This document shows positions 61,421 to 64,000 of a stretch of 64,000 nucleotides of DNA, one piece after another. The translations under genes and the position numbers were made by a program. Under the pieces are notes generated by a model that made no database searches, was not told the origin of the DNA, and saw only the letters and a program-made list of their open reading frames with translations. Numbering within the stretch: position 1 is the stretch's first letter; every line of letters begins with the position of its first letter. Source of the DNA: Eledone cirrhosa (lineage: Eukaryota > Mollusca > Cephalopoda > Octopoda > Eledonidae); the NCBI GenBank assembly GCA_964016885.1, contig OZ024744.1, positions 23,792,798 through 23,856,797 on the forward strand. Direction: 5' to 3'.

Positions 61421-64000
61421 ACTGTCTCGTTTTAACAACAGTTGAATCTTAAGAACTGACTCGTTTTAACAACAGTTGAATCTTATGATAAAACTCGTTT
61501 TAACAACAGTTGAATCTTAAGAACTGACTCGTTTTAACAACAGTTGAATCTTAAGATAAAACTCGTTTTAACAACAGTTGAATCTTAAGAACTGACTCGT
61601 TTAACAACAGTTTAATCTTAAGAACTGACTCGTTTTATAAACAGTTCAACCTTAAGAACTGACTCGTTTTAACAACAGTTGAATCTTCAAATAAAACTCG
61701 TTTTAGCAACAGTTGAATCTTAAGAACTGACTCGTTTTAATAACAGTTGAATCTTAAGATAAAACTCGTTTTAACAACAGTTGAATCTTAAGAACTGACT
61801 CGTTTTAACAACAGCTGAATTTTAAGATAAAACTCGTTTTAACAACAGTTGAATCTTAATAACTGACTCGTTTTATCAACAGTTCAACCTTAAGAACTGA
61901 CTCATTTTAATAACATTTGAATCTTCAAATAAAACTCGTTTTAACAACAGTTGAATGTTAAGAACTGATTCGTTTTAACAACAGCTGAATCTTAAGATAA
62001 ACTCGTTTTAACAACAGTTGAATCTTAAGATAAACCTCGTTTTAACAACAGTTTAATCTTAAGAACTGACTCGTTTTAACAACAGTTGAATCTTAAGATA
62101 AAATTCGTTTTAACAACAGTTGAATCTTAAGAACTGATTCGTTTTAACAACAGTTCAAACTTAAGAACTGACTCGTTTTAACAACAGTTGAATCTTAAGA
62201 TAAAACTCGTTTTAACAACAGTTGAATCTTAAGAACTGATTCGTATTAACAACAGTTGAATATTAAGATAAAACTCGTTTTAACAACAGTTAAATCTTAA
62301 GAACTGTCTCGTTTTAACAATAGTTGAATCTTAAGAACTGACTCGTTTTAACAACAGTTGAATCTTATGATAAAACTCGTTTTAACAACAGTTGAATCTT
62401 AAGAACTGACTCGTTTTAACAACAGTTGAATCTTAAGAACTGACTCGTTTTATAAACAGTTCAACCTTAAGAACTGACTCGTTTTAACAACAGTTGAATC
62501 TTCAAATAAAACTCGTTTTAACAACAGTTGAATATTAAGAACTGACTCGTTTTAACAGCAGTTGAATCTTAATATAAAACTCGTTTTAACAACAGTTGAA
62601 TCTTAAGATAAAACTTGTTTTAACAACAGTTGAATCGTAAGAACTGACTCGTTTTAATAACAGTTGAATCTTAAGATAGAACTCGTTTTAACAACAGTTG
62701 AATCTTAAGAACTGACTCGTTTTAACAACAGCTGAATTTTAAGATAAAACTCGTTTTAACAACAGTTGAATCTTAAGAACTGACTCGTTTTATCAACAGT
62801 TCAACCTTAAGAACTGACTCATTTTAACAACAGTTGAATCTTCAAATAAAACTCGTTTTAACAACAGTTGAATGTTAAGAACTGAATCGTTTTAACAACA
62901 GCTGAATCTTAAGATAAACTCGTTTTAACAACAGTTGAATCTTAAGATAAACCTCGTTTTAACATCTGTTTAATCTTAAGAACTGAATCGTTTTAACAAC
63001 AGTTGAATCTTAAGATAAAATTCGTTTTAACAATAGTTGAATCTTAAGAACTGATTTTTTTTTAACAACAGTTCAAACTTAAGAACTGACTCGTTTTAAC
63101 AACAGCTGAATCTTAAGAACTGATTCGTTTTAACAACAGCTGAATCTTAAGATAAACTCGTTTTAACAACAGTTGAATCTTAAGATAAAATTCGTTTTAA
63201 CAACAGTTGAATCTTAAGAACTGACTCGTTTTAACAACAGTTGAATCTTAAGATAAACCTCGTTTTAACAACAGTTGTATCTTAAGAACTGATTCGTTTT
63301 AACAACAGATGAATCTTAAGATAAACCTCGTTTTAACAACAGTTGAATCTTGAGAACTGGCTCGTTTAAACAACAGTTGAATCTTAAGATAAAACTCGTT
63401 TTAACAACAGTTGAATCTTAAGAACTGTCTCGTTTTAACGACAGTTGAATCTTAAGAACTGACTCGTTTTAACAACAGCTGAATCTTAAGATTAAACTCG
63501 TTTTAACAACAGTTGAATCTTAAGACAAAACCCGTTTTAACAACAGTTCAATCTTAAGAACTTTCTCGTTTTAACAACAGTTGAATCTTAAGATAAACCT
63601 CGTTTTAACAACAGTTTAATCTTAAGAACTGACTCGTTTTAACAACAGTTGAATCCTAAGATAAAATTCGTTTTAACAACAGTTGAATCTTAAGAACTGA
63701 CTCGTTTTATAAACAGTTCAACCTAAAGAACTGACTCGTTTTAACAACTGTTGAATCTTCAAATAAAACTCGTTTTAACAACAGTTGAATATTAAGAACT
63801 GACTCGTTTTAACAGCAGTTGAATCTTAATCTAAAACTCGTTTTAATAACAGTTGAATCTTAAGATAAAACTCGTTTTAACAACAGTTTAATCTTAAGAA
63901 CTGACTCGTTTTAACAACAGTTGAATTTTAAGATAAAACTCGTTTTAACAACAGTTGAATCTTAAGAACTGACTCGTTTTATCAACAGTTCAACCTTAAG
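61421..64000. repeat. Large HOR R3, truncated by the window edge
   Basis: Third copy, matching R2 at offset 5026 (ACTGTCTCG 56395 / 61421 and 57277 / 62303), then 5027 after a one-base insertion in the T-run near 63055. Near 63440 about 577 bp (17 monomers, one base short) of R2, roughly 58.46-59.03 kb, is missing. The copy picks up again at GATTAAACTCG (59040 / 63490). The window ends inside a D cassette. Confidence 0.8.
63055..63063 (+). repeat. Nine-T run replacing TTCGTTTT in one monomer
   Basis: The monomer reads ACTGA, nine T, then AACAAC, where the two sister HOR copies (52.7 and 58.03 kb) read ACTGATTCGTTTTAACAAC. The CG is lost and there is one extra base, which shifts the offset between copies from 5026 to 5027. 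I saw no other run this long in the window. It could be a true slippage mutation or a consensus-calling error. Confidence 0.8.

Larger units (their letters stand above)
1..64000. repeat. 34-bp satellite DNA array, filling the window
   Basis: Every line of the window reads as head-to-tail copies of a 34-bp monomer with point changes and single-base indels. The 24-nt body runs from TTTTAACAAC through CAGTTGAATC to TTAAG. The 10-nt head is either AACTGACTCG or ATAAAACTCG. Orientation is constant: I saw no inverted segment. No stretch of 300 bases, or even of about 40, lacks the repeat, so there is no room for a gene. The period of 34 is 1 modulo 3. The consensus holds four + strand stops (TGA in ACTGACT, TAA in TTTTAAC, TGA in GTTGAAT, TAA in CTTAAG) and two - strand TAA, so long open frames cannot persist. 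Both window edges cut the array, so its true size is unknown. Eukaryotic heterochromatic satellite is the natural reading; the host is not identifiable from this. Confidence 0.97.

Noticed and set aside
1..64000. CRISPR array (regular short repeats)
   Set aside because: Repeats of 34 bp follow each other with no unique spacers, and there are no cas genes. The period equals the repeat length, so it is satellite DNA.
1..64000. Repetitive protein-coding gene
   Set aside because: A 34-bp period shifts frame every copy, and the consensus has stops that hit all frames within three monomers on both strands. Short chance frames caused by one-base indels are not genes.
1..64000. Telomeric or subtelomeric repeat
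   Set aside because: No TTAGGG-, TTTAGGG- or TTAGG-type runs were seen, and both strands lack the G-rich asymmetry of telomeres.
1..64000. Bacterial or organellar origin
   Set aside because: No gene, RNA, origin or coding frame occurs in 64 kb, and I know of no bacterial or organelle genome with a pure non-coding tandem array of this size.

Overview
The whole 64 kb window is one uninterrupted tandem array of a 34-bp AT-rich satellite, roughly 1,880 monomers. I found no gene, RNA gene, transposon, or unique spacer anywhere, and the array runs off both ends. An array of this size, non-coding and with nested higher-order structure, points to a eukaryotic nuclear genome (centromeric, pericentromeric or other heterochromatin) assembled with long reads. 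I do not recognise the satellite and cannot name the host.

Monomers share a 24-nt body (from TTTTAACAAC through CAGTTG to CTTAAG) and differ in a 10-nt head. Type A has head AACTGACTCG (about 32% GC) and type B has head ATAAAACTCG (about 26% GC). A and B often alternate, giving a 68-bp dimer. A third recurrent arrangement is a 'TTCAACC' monomer, then an A monomer ending CTTCAA, then a B monomer. The consensus has one CpG per monomer (ctCGtttt) and short dyads: TAAAAC-tc-GTTTTA in type B only, CAAC-a-GTTG, and TCTTAAGA.

Three domains can be told apart by diagnostic variants. L (1 to about 12.9 kb) is built of 1.9-2.5 kb higher-order repeats (HORs). M (about 12.9-38.65 kb) has HORs of 1.3-3.5 kb, plus a super-repeat with 9.9-10.9 kb spacing. 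R (about 38.65-64 kb) lacks the diverged 'index' monomer seen in L and M. R contains short mixed duplications, then an apparently identical 1,189-bp tandem at 46.2-49.2 kb, then HORs of 5,332 and 5,026 bp and a truncated third copy. Length differences between copies are almost all whole multiples of 34 bp, the signature of unequal exchange in register.

No protein-coding role is plausible. The period is 1 modulo 3 and the consensus carries four stops on the + strand and two on the - strand, so every frame is interrupted within about 102 bp in regular sequence. Any function would be structural (chromatin, centromere, transcription-factor binding, satellite RNA). The motifs reported below are candidates for that, not demonstrations. 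All comparisons were made by eye, so boundaries are good to a few tens of bases.
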